This document shows, piece by piece, positions 42,403 through 51,577 of a stretch of DNA of 64,000 nucleotides (position 1 is its first letter; each line of letters begins with the position of its first letter). Below the pieces are notes generated by a model. It was given only the letters and a program-made list of their open reading frames with translations, ran no database searches and was not told where the DNA came from. The position numbers were made by a program, and so were the translations under genes. The DNA lies in contig NZ_PJAQ01000054.1 of the NCBI RefSeq assembly GCF_002836775.1, positions 1 to 64,000 of the forward strand, in the 5' to 3' direction. This DNA is from Colwellia sp. 12G3 (GTDB taxonomy: Bacteria > Pseudomonadota > Gammaproteobacteria > Enterobacterales > Alteromonadaceae).

Positions 42403-43209
42403 GTGGGAAAAATAATAGCAATTGCAAACCAAAAAGGTGGCGTGGGTAAAACCACTACCGCGGTTAATTTAGCTGCCTCGTTGGCGGCGACAAAACGCAA
42501 AGTTTTATTAGTTGATTTAGATCCACAAGGCAATGCAACAATGGCTAGTGGTGTTGATAAATACCAAGTTCATGCGACCTGTTATGAATTATTAGTTGAA
42601 GAGCAAAGTGTTGAAGATGTTGTCATCAAAGAAACATCAGGTCTTTATCATTTAATTTCTGCCAACACCGATGTAACAGCAGCAGAAATCAAGCTAATGG
42701 AAGTATATGCGCGTGAACAGCGTTTAAAAAACGCTTTAGCGCCGGTAAAAGACTTTTATGACTTCATCATCATTGATTGTCCACCATCGTTGAATATGCT
42801 TACCGTTAACGCAATGACTGCAGCTGATTCCGTTCTAGTGCCAATGCAATGTGAATACTATGCATTGGAAGGCTTAACAGCGTTAATGGATACAATTACT
42901 AAGTTAACGTCAGTGGTGAATGATAAATTACATATTGAAGGCATACTTCGTACTATGTATGATCCTCGAAATCGCTTAGCTAATGATGTATCTGAGCAAT
43001 TAAAACGACATTTTGGTGATAAAGTTTATCGCAGTGTAATCCCTCGAAATGTTCGTTTAGCTGAAGCGCCAAGTTTTGGTACGCCAGCGATGTATTACGA
43101 TAAATCTTCAACAGGTGCTAAAGCTTACTTAGCGCTTGCTGGTGAAGTATTACGTAAAAATGATTCGGCTAAAAAAGCCAAGCAAGCTACGGCCAATGTT
43201 GCCAGCTAG
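42403..43209 (+). CDS. parA: Chromosome partitioning ATPase ParA
   Basis: Deviant Walker ATPase that moves ParB-parS complexes along the nucleoid. The 268-residue protein begins IIAIANQKGGVGKTTTAVNLA (P-loop at about 8-18), with the second aspartate motif VDLDPQGNAT near 39-48 and IIIDCPPSLN near 122. It lacks the N-terminal DNA-binding helix of plasmid ParA proteins, so it is the chromosomal (Soj) type. The start is a GTG at 42403 with GAGG six bases before. parB follows after 14 bases. Confidence 0.97.
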   Translation: MGKIIAIANQKGGVGKTTTAVNLAASLAATKRKVLLVDLDPQGNATMASGVDKYQVHATCYELLVEEQSVEDVVIKETSGLYHLISANTDVTAAEIKLMEVYAREQRLKNALAPVKDFYDFIIIDCPPSLNMLTVNAMTAADSVLVPMQCEYYALEGLTALMDTITKLTSVVNDKLHIEGILRTMYDPRNRLANDVSEQLKRHFGDKVYRSVIPRNVRLAEAPSFGTPAMYYDKSSTGAKAYLALAGEVLRKNDSAKKAKQATANVAS

Positions 43210-43223
43210 CGCAAAGGAAAATT

Positions 43224-44126
43224 ATGAGTACAGCAAAACGTAAAGGCGCTAGTCGCTTAGGTCGTGGTCTTGATGCCTTATTATCACCAGCGATTTCTGG
43301 TGCTGAAACCCAAGCGAATACGACTGAAGCAAGCAATAGTGTAAAAGCGACAGAAAATGAACTATTAAAGCTGCCAATTGCAAAGCTTATACCGGGTAAA
43401 TATCAACCTCGCCGCGGTATGTCAGATGCAGGTCTTGAAGAGTTGTCTTTATCTATTCAATCACAAGGTATCATTCAACCAATTGTAGTTCGTTTAGTTG
43501 AAGGTGATCAGTATGAAATTATTGCCGGTGAACGTCGATGGCGTGCTGCTAAATTAGCACAGCTAGATATTGTTCCTTGTTTAGTTAAAAACGTACCTGA
43601 TGAGTCAGCAGTAGCGATTGCGTTAATTGAGAATATTCAACGCGAAGATCTTAATGCGATGGAAGAAGCGGTTGCGTTAGAGCGCTTATTAACAGAATTT
43701 GATTTAACGCATCAAGAAGTAGCTACAGCTGTAGGTAAATCTCGTACTACGGTGACTAACTTATTACGTTTAAATAACTTAAACGAAGAAGTAAAAACCT
43801 TGTTAGAAAATGGTGATATAGAAATGGGCCATGCTCGTGCTTTATTAGCATTAGAAGGTGATATACAAACCTCAGCCGCACAAACTGTCGCCTCTAAAGA
43901 GTTAACGGTAAGAGATACTGAGGCGTTAATTAAAAATATTCAAAATCCTGTTGCTGATAAAGAACAAGTCGAAAAAGCTATTGAAACTATAGAACTAGAG
44001 CAAGGTTTAGCTGATAAAATTGGTGCTAAGGTTGCTATTATCCATAATAAAAAAGGCAAAGGTAAGCTTGTTATCTCATACGATAACTTAGCAAAACTTG
44101 AAGAGATATTAGCTAAAATTAACTAA
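43224..44126 (+). CDS. parB: Chromosome partitioning protein ParB
   Basis: CTP-dependent clamp that binds parS and spreads along DNA; partner of ParA. The 300-residue protein has the CTPase/N-terminal domain with AGERRWRAAKLA near 94-105 and ENIQREDLNAMEEA near 125-138, a helix-turn-helix with GKSRTTVTNLLRLN near 160-173, and a C-terminal dimer domain. The basic start KRKGASRLGRGLDALL contains the ParA-activating arginine segment. Its likely targets are the two parS sites in recF. Confidence 0.97.
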   Translation: MSTAKRKGASRLGRGLDALLSPAISGAETQANTTEASNSVKATENELLKLPIAKLIPGKYQPRRGMSDAGLEELSLSIQSQGIIQPIVVRLVEGDQYEIIAGERRWRAAKLAQLDIVPCLVKNVPDESAVAIALIENIQREDLNAMEEAVALERLLTEFDLTHQEVATAVGKSRTTVTNLLRLNNLNEEVKTLLENGDIEMGHARALLALEGDIQTSAAQTVASKELTVRDTEALIKNIQNPVADKEQVEKAIETIELEQGLADKIGAKVAIIHNKKGKGKLVISYDNLAKLEEILAKIN

Positions 44127-44153
44127 TAACTTTCTGTCTATAATACCCAAAAT

Positions 44154-44179
44154 AAAAACCAGCTTAGTGCTGGTTTTTT
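44154..44179 (+). terminator. Terminator after parB
   Basis: AAAAACCAGC pairs with GCTGGTTTTT around a five-base loop and ends in six T (44154-44179). It closes the conserved origin block; what follows is accessory. Confidence 0.9.
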
Positions 44180-44278
44180 GCATTTTCAAGTATTAATTGT
44201 TGTAAATGGTATTTAGAGAATAATGCAATTTTATACCTATTTAGCACTACAAAGTTAAAATTAAACGAGGTAATTGTT

Positions 44279-44657
44279 GTGATCGAGTATCACTATCATG
44301 GTACGGGTAGTAATAAAGTTGATGATTACACTGAATTTGCCACTCAAGCGCCCTATTATAAATCTGGCGTGTATTTATATGGTGAACATTATAATTATCC
44401 AGCTTTTACTTATATAGCCTCCTCATTAGCTTATGTGAGTGCTAGTGCTTTATTGTATAAGTGATAGTTCAGTATTTTTGACTATCAATAGTGAAACTAG
44501 TTGGAGTGATAATTTATATTCTGATTTTGGACTGTATATAAGTCATGGTGACACGATGCAATACCAAAGAAATGGTGCTGATGCTGAATATGTTTTTGGA
44601 TCTGAGTTCGGAGCCTATCCATTGAGTCTTTATGCCAGTTTAAGGTATTATTTTTAG
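44279..44657 (+). pseudogene. Remnant of an outer-membrane beta-barrel protein gene (frameshifted)
   Basis: Two adjoining reading frames (44279-44464 and 44439-44657) read as one barrel-like C-terminus: alternating aromatic strands such as GVYLYGEHYNYPAF, LYSDFGLYISHGD and a final SLYASLRYYF. The frame changes near 44455; adding two bases to the TATA run (TTGTATAAGT to TTGTATATAAGT) would join ALLY to ISDSSVF. No signal peptide or N-terminal barrel is present, so the gene is both truncated and frameshifted. I do not recognise the family. GAGG upstream of the GTG at 44279 is probably chance. Confidence 0.6.
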
Positions 44658-44720
44658 TTTTTGATTTGAGTAATTATTTAACGTAAAGTGTTAATAGTTA
44701 TTATTTTCAAGGATGAAATT

Positions 44721-44900
44721 ATGCAAGAACTCCCTCCCCTTACACTAGTAAAAACGTGGCTTGAAGTTGTTCAACAACTCGAAATCCCCATCACCATACG
44801 TGAAAAACGCAGAAAATTACTCACCTATTATTTCGGCTCTATTGAGCAAGCAAAAAGGTATGTACAAGAAAATGATGATTACCGGAAGTTAGTCTCTTAG
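44721..44900 (+). CDS. Small hypothetical protein (59 residues)
   Basis: A 59-residue basic cytoplasmic protein (MQELPPLTLVKTWLEVV, then TIREKRRKLLTYYFGSIEQAKRYVQ), likely helical. I do not recognise it. AAGGA lies eight bases before the ATG at 44721, which supports real translation. It sits between the decayed barrel gene and tRNA-Arg, whose gene is convergent and ten bases away. It could instead be a remnant or a mobile-element scrap. Confidence 0.5.
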   Translation: MQELPPLTLVKTWLEVVQQLEIPITIREKRRKLLTYYFGSIEQAKRYVQENDDYRKLVS

Positions 44901-44909
44901 ACTTATTGA

Positions 44910-44986
44910 TGGTCCACCCGACAGGAGTCGAACCTGTGACCTCGCCCTCCGGAGGGGCGCGCTCTATCCAGCTGAGCTACGGGTGG
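44910..44986 (-). tRNA. tRNA-Arg (anticodon CCG)
   Basis: Read on the minus strand a full 77-base cloverleaf forms: acceptor CCACCCG/CGGGTGG, D arm GCTC-AGCTGGATA-GAGC, anticodon stem CGCCC/GGGCG with loop CTCCGGA (anticodon CCG, reads CGG), T arm ACAGG-TTCGACT-CCTGT, discriminator A and encoded CCA. The body matches E. coli tRNA-Arg(CCG) closely. A possible promoter lies at about 45021-45050 on the minus strand (TATAGT with GC-rich bases after it). Confidence 0.97.
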
Positions 44987-45214
44987 TTTATTGATGCTAA
45001 ATATTGTTAATAATATAACCTCAATGGATACGCGGCAGATACTATAATTTATCAATATACTTGTCTAGTTAAGTTATGAAAATATCTCAGGAGTTTATAG
45101 GTGTACCTGCCGCTTTAATCTTATCTTCGCCATATTTTCAATATTTATGTACTTTAGTGGCAAAAATGCCTAAAGTTATGAATACCCTATCAAATTTTAG
45201 GTTGTATTATCAAA

Positions 45215-46249
45215 ATGAAACCACGTATTCTCGGGTTACTTGCAAGTTTGTTCATTGTTAGTGTGTCTTTAGTTATCCCCATTTATGCGCAACAACTTGA
45301 AACTAAAACTATTAAAGCTGAACCCATGGTTCAACAAATTAGCCGTACGGGTAAATTAACGTTTAAACGAACACTAAATTTGTCCTTCAAAAGTAATGGT
45401 TATCTCGATAAACTTAATATTGATGAAGGTGATAGTTTTACTAAAGATCAGTTACTTGCACAACTTGACATCGAAGAGCTTACCGCCGAAAAAAATGCTA
45501 GCTATGCACGTTTATTACAAGCAAAACGTGAAATTAGGCGTATTAAGACACTTCTTACTAAAAAGCTAAGTTCACAACAAGCATTAGATGATGCAAAAAC
45601 CTTGGTTGAAACAACACGTGCTAGTCATAAAATAGCAGAATATAACCTTTCAAAATCTCAGCTGATAGCACCCTTTGATGGTGTAGTATTAACTCGATTT
45701 ACCGAGTTAGGTGAATTGCAAAACCCTAATCAACATGCCTTAAAAATAGCGGCTATAGAAAACAATTTAGTGGTTCGTGTCGCCTTAACGTCAGCTGAAT
45801 TGAATTTAGTTGAATTAAATCAAAAAATAGACATTCATTTAACGTCATTTGGGCTAATCACTGGCTCAGTGAGTAAAATCCCAGCTATTGCTGATCAACA
45901 AAGTCATTTATTCACTATTGAAATATTATTAGAAAATTTGAAGGTAAATCAAGTTGTTGTTGGGCAGTTAGCGCATGTATTAACGGATGTTATTACCAAT
46001 ACGTTTGCCTATCGATTACCGCTTGAGGCGCTCAATAGTGTTGATAATCAAGGTAGAGCTTTAATTATGGTAGTGGATTCTGACACAACCAAGGCTGAAA
46101 GTTATCACCAGCAAGCTTTTATGATTAAGCGACTTTCAAATGAATATATCTATTTATCTGCGCAGCCAAGTGCCCTACCCTTAACTATTGTCACCAGAGG
46201 TTGGCAACATCTTGCGTTAGATAATAAGCAATTAGATGAAGCTCAGTAA
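45215..46249 (+). CDS. RND efflux periplasmic adaptor subunit (membrane fusion protein)
   Basis: A 344-residue exported adaptor that should link an RND pump to an outer-membrane channel. A signal peptide covers about 1-25 (ends IYA-QQLE). The biotinyl-lipoyl-like part (KSNGYLDKLNIDEGDSFTKDQLLAQLD, about 60-86; quoted in halves NGYLDKLNIDEGD and LLAQLD), a short alpha hairpin (about 88-145) and the second lipoyl half (LIAPFDGVVLTRFTELGE) are in order, followed by a beta-barrel domain. There is no lipobox. The permease gene follows after 13 bases. Substrates cannot be told from sequence. Confidence 0.9.
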   Translation: MKPRILGLLASLFIVSVSLVIPIYAQQLETKTIKAEPMVQQISRTGKLTFKRTLNLSFKSNGYLDKLNIDEGDSFTKDQLLAQLDIEELTAEKNASYARLLQAKREIRRIKTLLTKKLSSQQALDDAKTLVETTRASHKIAEYNLSKSQLIAPFDGVVLTRFTELGELQNPNQHALKIAAIENNLVVRVALTSAELNLVELNQKIDIHLTSFGLITGSVSKIPAIADQQSHLFTIEILLENLKVNQVVVGQLAHVLTDVITNTFAYRLPLEALNSVDNQGRALIMVVDSDTTKAESYHQQAFMIKRLSNEYIYLSAQPSALPLTIVTRGWQHLALDNKQLDEAQ

Positions 46250-46262
46250 AGGGAAATAGCAG

Positions 46263-49200
46263 GTGAAACTCCCTAGATTAGCGATAGATAATGCGCAATT
46301 CACCTTAACTATTTTTTTATTATTGGTTTTGATTGGTGTTGTGTCTTATTTAAATATGCCTCGCTCAGAAGATCCTCAGTTTGACTTGCCGGTCACCTTA
46401 ATTGAGGTGGTTTACCCTGGTGCCTCACCCAGTGATATTGAAACCTTAGTGGTTGATCCGCTTGAACAAGAAATTGCTGATATCGAAAATATTAAAAAGA
46501 TAGAGGCAAAAATCCATAATGGCGCGGTTAGAATTACCATAGATTTTCTTTATGGTACCGATGCGGAAGCTGCGTTTAATAAAGTAAAGCAGGCGGTATC
46601 AACCGTAAGACCTAGTTTACCTGCTGGCGTTGCTGAGTTGCTGGTATTAAAAGCAACCCCGAGTAGTGTTGCCATAATGCAGTTGGCTTTGTGGTCTGAA
46701 CCGACAGACTACAAAACTATGGAATTACATGCCAAGTTACTTGAAAAAAGACTAGAAACGATAGCTAGTGTGCGCAAGGCCAGTATATGGGGATATCCGC
46801 GACAAATTGTGGCAATAGATATTAATCTACCGTTATTAAAACACTATGGCCTAGCACTGACTGATATAACTCAAGTTCTTCAAGGACGAGCATTGAATGT
46901 AACCCCTGGTTTTGTTGATGCCAGCACACGGCGCTTTAATGTTAAAGCCAGTGGCAACTTTACTCAGTTAACTGAAATACAAAACACCATTATTAGTGAT
47001 AGCAATATAGTGAGCGCCAATGGCATCTTGAAAGTAAAAGATGTCGCTAAGGTCAGTTTTACCGATGCAGAGCCGAGTTATTTAGCATACTTTGATGATA
47101 TACCTGCAATATTTATTACGGTAGAACAGCGTGAAAAAACCAATATATTTGTCTTAACTGAGCAAATAAACCAAGAAATTGAGCAATTTAAACAGACTTT
47201 GCCTAGTAACATCAAACTGGATAAGTTATTTCAACAAGCTGACAGTGTTAATGTCCGTGTTAATGGATTTTTTGATAACTTAACACAAGGCCTAGTCATT
47301 GTTGGTTTGATGGCCTTGTTTTTTTTAGGGATCAGAGAAGCATTAGTCGTGATCCTTGCTATTCCTATTTCATTTTTAATGGCAATAGGTTGGCTTGATT
47401 TTAGTGGTTATGGTTTACAGCAAATGTCGATCGTTGGTTTGATTATCGCATTAGGTCTATTAGTTGATAACGCCATTGTGGTGACCGAGAGTATTCATAG
47501 AGAAAAGAAAATTGGTAAAGATATAAACGATGCGGCAGCAAGTGGTACCAGTAAAGTCGCTTGGGCCATTGCCAGTGGTACTATTACCACCATGTTAGCC
47601 TTTTTACCTATGCTGATGATTCAAAGTGATACCGGTGACTTTATTCGCTCAATGCCCGTAACCGTAGTTTTAGTATTACTAGCTTCATTATTAGTGGCGT
47701 TAACGTTAACGCCACTTTTAGCAAGTAAGTTATTTGTTGTTATTGATAAAGGCAGTTCAGCTAAAGCGGCTAAAAGTTATACCCTTCAGCATTACGCCAA
47801 CAAATTTGCTGAAAAGCGTTATAGCAATACTTTAAAGATGTTAATGCGTTATAAAGTAAGCGTTATTGTCGTTAGTTTACTGATGTTAGTTGCTATGTTT
47901 TCTTTGTTTGGGCAAGTAGGCGTGAGTTTATTTCCTAAAGCAGAAAAACCTATGTTACTCATTAATGTCACGACACCAGCGAACTCATCGTTAGACTATA
48001 CAGATAAAGTTCTTCAGCAAGTACGTCAGCATGTTAAGCAGTATGCTTTAGTTGATAAGGTAGCGCTTAATGTTGGCAATTCAAACCCACGTATTTATTA
48101 TAACGAAGTCCCAAAGCGCGGCATTATCCGTTTTGGTCAAGCATTACTGGTATTAAGAGAATATCAGTCTGATGAAGTATCCGCTTTAGTAGCAAAATTA
48201 CGTGATGATTTTAGTCAATGGCAGCAGGCGGAAATAACCGTTAAAGAATTTACTCAGGGTCCGGTGACCGATCAGGTTATTGCCATTAGGCTATTAAGTG
48301 AATCACTAAGTGATTTAGAAAAAGTGGCTAATGACCTTGCGGCTAAAGTACGACAGTTACCCGGTGTTGTAAATATCGATAACCCCATTGGCATGGCAAA
48401 TACTGAGTTGGCGCTAACGATTAATTACCAGCAGGCAGCATTGAGTGGTGTGAGTGTTGAGCGATTAGATAAAACCATTAGTACTATTTTATCTGGTACT
48501 ACTATTGGCCAATTTAATGATATTAACGGCGAAGATTACCCTATTATTATTCGCCAAAAAAATCCCAGCATTGATAGTTTGTCAGCAATTGAACTTAGCA
48601 ATAATCAAGGTGTTTCAATTCCCCTTGAACAACTCGCTACCATGGAACTACAAAAGGGCGGCAGTGACTTTTTTCATTACCAAAAGCTACGCATGGCTAA
48701 AGTATCTGCCGATGTCAAAACGGGCTATTCAGTTGGCGAAATCACTAAACAGTTGGTGAATTACCTTGAACAGTATGATTTACCTGAAGGTATGCATTTT
48801 ACATTGGGTGGAGAAGAAGAATCTCGACAGAAGACTTTTGCTGGCCTAACACAAGTTATGCTTATTACGGCGATAGGAATATTTGCTGTATTGGTGCTGC
48901 AGTTCAAATCAATTTTGCAGCCCCTGATTATTTTTAGTTCCATTCCTTTTGCCATGGCAGGATCTATCATAGGCTTGTATTTAACCGGTTTATCTTTTTC
49001 TATGATGGCTTTTGTTGGCTTGATCAGCTTATTTGGTATTGTTGTTAACAATGCCATTATTTTGATTGATAGTACCAACGTTAATTTGCGGTTAGGTTTA
49101 GATAAACGCTCGGCAGTACTAAAAGCGAGTGCTGTTCGTTTTACGCCAATACTCTTAACAACCTTAACCACGATAGGTGGCTTAATTCCATTGACCTTGT

Positions 49201-49337
49201 TCGGCGGCAGTTTATGGCAACCTCTTGGTGTGGTACTTATTTCTGGTTTATGTGTTTCTGCGCTTTCAAGCTTTTTGTTGGTGCCAATTTTAACGGAACT
49301 CTTTACTGGTAAAGCTAATGGAAATATCGCTAGCTAA
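46263..49337 (+). CDS. RND family efflux permease
   Basis: Inner-membrane proton-driven pump, 1024 residues with the RND plan: one membrane segment, a large periplasmic loop (about 35-330), six membrane segments, a second loop (about 560-855) and five more segments. The TM4 motif reads IALGLLVDNAIVVTESI, with one aspartate followed by Asn where AcrB has two aspartates; TM10 reads FGIVVNNAIILID. It is thus an RND permease of a less studied branch, not AcrB. The start is a GTG with AAGGG upstream. No TolC-type gene is next to it. Confidence 0.92.
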   Translation: MKLPRLAIDNAQFTLTIFLLLVLIGVVSYLNMPRSEDPQFDLPVTLIEVVYPGASPSDIETLVVDPLEQEIADIENIKKIEAKIHNGAVRITIDFLYGTDAEAAFNKVKQAVSTVRPSLPAGVAELLVLKATPSSVAIMQLALWSEPTDYKTMELHAKLLEKRLETIASVRKASIWGYPRQIVAIDINLPLLKHYGLALTDITQVLQGRALNVTPGFVDASTRRFNVKASGNFTQLTEIQNTIISDSNIVSANGILKVKDVAKVSFTDAEPSYLAYFDDIPAIFITVEQREKTNIFVLTEQINQEIEQFKQTLPSNIKLDKLFQQADSVNVRVNGFFDNLTQGLVIVGLMALFFLGIREALVVILAIPISFLMAIGWLDFSGYGLQQMSIVGLIIALGLLVDNAIVVTESIHREKKIGKDINDAAASGTSKVAWAIASGTITTMLAFLPMLMIQSDTGDFIRSMPVTVVLVLLASLLVALTLTPLLASKLFVVIDKGSSAKAAKSYTLQHYANKFAEKRYSNTLKMLMRYKVSVIVVSLLMLVAMFSLFGQVGVSLFPKAEKPMLLINVTTPANSSLDYTDKVLQQVRQHVKQYALVDKVALNVGNSNPRIYYNEVPKRGIIRFGQALLVLREYQSDEVSALVAKLRDDFSQWQQAEITVKEFTQGPVTDQVIAIRLLSESLSDLEKVANDLAAKVRQLPGVVNIDNPIGMANTELALTINYQQAALSGVSVERLDKTISTILSGTTIGQFNDINGEDYPIIIRQKNPSIDSLSAIELSNNQGVSIPLEQLATMELQKGGSDFFHYQKLRMAKVSADVKTGYSVGEITKQLVNYLEQYDLPEGMHFTLGGEEESRQKTFAGLTQVMLITAIGIFAVLVLQFKSILQPLIIFSSIPFAMAGSIIGLYLTGLSFSMMAFVGLISLFGIVVNNAIILIDSTNVNLRLGLDKRSAVLKASAVRFTPILLTTLTTIGGLIPLTLFGGSLWQPLGVVLISGLCVSALSSFLLVPILTELFTGKANGNIAS

Positions 49338-49508
49338 GTCGTTATCCCCCTTAAGTTAAGCCAATAAAACCAAGACATCATGATGAATTAATATATAATA
49401 ATTTTAATTTCGGCCAACATATCAATATGGCAAGTTATTAATTTTTTCACTAATAATTTAAAGTGACTAATTGATGCAACAGATATAAATATTTTAGGAT
49501 TTAAGTAA

Positions 49509-51539
49509 ATGGAAGTAATTGGCACCTCAGGTTATTTTTTAGCAGCCTGTGCTTATGCAGTTTTTATTTTATTACTTTTAGCAGCACGTAATAAAACTCT
49601 CGCCGGTGCTTTAGTACTGTTAGCATCATTGCTGGTTTTTTCTTCCTCTCTTAGTGCTGCACTACAGCCAAAACAAGGATTTTCATTGCTTATCGTTATG
49701 GCAATAGAAACCTTTAAATTAGCTGTTTGGTCGCTACTTATCATCTGTACACAAGCCAATATCACCTCACTTAAAGCGCTAATTTCCCATCCCAAGGTTA
49801 AGCAATACCTGCAAGTTTGGAGTGGATTATCTGTGCTTTGTTGGGGGGCTGCGCTCTTTATGCCAGAGAGTGTGAAATTCTTATTTTCATTATTTTTGTT
49901 ACTTAACTTATGGCTATTGGTCTTACTCGAGCAATTATATCGAAATGCCGATGTTAAAGTTAAATGGGCCATTTGGTCCTTAGTTATCGCGTTGGGCATG
50001 GCTACTGTTTTTGATTTTGTACTTTTTGCTCAGGCGGCCATGGTTAACCAATTAGATTTTTCGTACTGGTATGCGCGTGGTTTTATTGCTGCCATAGGTA
50101 TGCCATTAATATTGGTCAGTACTCGACGTATTAAAGACTGGTCTGTGGATGTTTTTGTTTCCCGTGAAATGGTCTTTTATAGCTCAATGTTACTCATTTC
50201 TGGTTTGTATCTACTTTTATTGGCGATAGCCGGTTATGTGATTAACTATTTTGGTGGTGCTTGGGGCAATATTATAAGTGTTGCATTTATTATTTTAGGT
50301 GGCAGTGTTTTAGCGGCCTTATTAATAACGGAGCGGTTACGTAGAGAAGTTAAAGTATTTATTACTAAGCACTTTTTTGCTAATAAATATGATTATCGTG
50401 TTGAATGGTTTAAATCAATAGAACAACTCGAAATTGGTAAAAATGATAATTATTACCATACCGCAACGCATATAATTTGTTCATCGTTGAATATTGTTAA
50501 AGGGGCATTAATTAAAAAAATGCCGTCGGGCCAGTATCAATCTATTTACCAAGAAAACTTAAACCTCGCACAAAGTGACTTGAAATTTTTAGGCTCTGTT
50601 GATGAGTTTTGTCAGCAACATGGTTGGATTATTGATATTAGAGAGTTAGCTCAAGTAGAAGATAGTTACCCTGGTTTATCTTTAGATGCTTCGGTATGTG
50701 GGCAAAATAATATTGATATAATCATTCCTATTTTCATGAATAAAACTGTCTACGGATTTTTTCTATTAGCCATGCCGGCAGAGCAAGGATTACTCAACTG
50801 GGAAGATAGGGATTTACTTTTTTCTATTTCCAAGCAATTGAGTAATTATTTATCACTGAATGAAGCCAATGAGAGTTTAGCTGAATCTAAGCAATTTGAT
50901 GCTTTTAACCGCATGTCAGCCTTTTTAGTTCATGACTTAAAAAATATTCAAGCACAACTGTCATTAATTAGTAGTAATGCAAAACGCCATAGAGATAACC
51001 CTGATTTTGTTGATGACGTTTTCGAAACTATAGAGGCGGCAACAGGGCGACTTGATAAAGTACTTACGCAGTTACGTAATAAACAAATGGCCGAGTCGAG
51101 TAAAAAAAGCACTGACGTAAAGGCATTAATCATGGGCATTGTTCAGCAACGCAACATACAAATGCCACAAGTTAGTGCTCAACTATCCCTTGAGAGTCTC
51201 ATATTTATAGATGAAGAAACATTATCTTCAGTGTTAAATCATTTACTACAAAATGCACAAGAAGCGACAAATGATAATGGCTGGGTTAAGATAATTGCTG
51301 AAATGAGAGATCATAAACTACATATCTCTATTGTTGATAATGGTTGTGGCATGTCAGCAGATTTTATTGCTAATCGCTTATTTAAGCCCTTTGATACTAC
51401 TAAGGGTAATGCTGGTATGGGTATCGGTGTTTACGAAGCAAAACAGTTCATTGAGGGCATAGAAGGGACTATGCAGGTAACGAGCAGTGAAAATGAGGGT
51501 AGTCATTTTAAAATCGTCATACCGTGTAAAGATAATTAA
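49509..51539 (+). CDS. prsK: PEP-CTERM/XrtA system histidine kinase PrsK
   Basis: Membrane sensor kinase associated with exosortase A loci (family TIGR02916). The 676-residue protein has about eight N-terminal membrane segments (1-275), a GAF-like domain (about 305-445), an H-box FLVHDLKNIQAQL near 472, and a HATPase domain with HLLQNAQEATN, VDNGCGMS and GNAGMGIGVYEAKQF. It is followed after 38 bases by prsR. By known family context it should phosphorylate PrsR and so control PEP-CTERM protein genes; the signal is unknown. AGGA precedes the ATG. Confidence 0.93.
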   Translation: MEVIGTSGYFLAACAYAVFILLLLAARNKTLAGALVLLASLLVFSSSLSAALQPKQGFSLLIVMAIETFKLAVWSLLIICTQANITSLKALISHPKVKQYLQVWSGLSVLCWGAALFMPESVKFLFSLFLLLNLWLLVLLEQLYRNADVKVKWAIWSLVIALGMATVFDFVLFAQAAMVNQLDFSYWYARGFIAAIGMPLILVSTRRIKDWSVDVFVSREMVFYSSMLLISGLYLLLLAIAGYVINYFGGAWGNIISVAFIILGGSVLAALLITERLRREVKVFITKHFFANKYDYRVEWFKSIEQLEIGKNDNYYHTATHIICSSLNIVKGALIKKMPSGQYQSIYQENLNLAQSDLKFLGSVDEFCQQHGWIIDIRELAQVEDSYPGLSLDASVCGQNNIDIIIPIFMNKTVYGFFLLAMPAEQGLLNWEDRDLLFSISKQLSNYLSLNEANESLAESKQFDAFNRMSAFLVHDLKNIQAQLSLISSNAKRHRDNPDFVDDVFETIEAATGRLDKVLTQLRNKQMAESSKKSTDVKALIMGIVQQRNIQMPQVSAQLSLESLIFIDEETLSSVLNHLLQNAQEATNDNGWVKIIAEMRDHKLHISIVDNGCGMSADFIANRLFKPFDTTKGNAGMGIGVYEAKQFIEGIEGTMQVTSSENEGSHFKIVIPCKDN

Positions 51540-51577
51540 ATAGTAGTTAAAAATAAAACAAAGGATATAGCATAGCT

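Noticed and set aside
44910..44986. tRNA-Arg as the attachment site of an integrated island
   Set aside because: No integrase gene and no second copy of the tRNA 3' end was seen in the window.
45076..45261. A 61-codon frame upstream of the RND adaptor gene
   Set aside because: No ribosome site, it overlaps the adaptor start in another frame, and the sequence looks like no protein family.
49518..49534. TTGGCACCTCAGGTTAT as a sigma-54 promoter
   Set aside because: It lies inside the first codons of prsK and lacks the GC of the -12 element.
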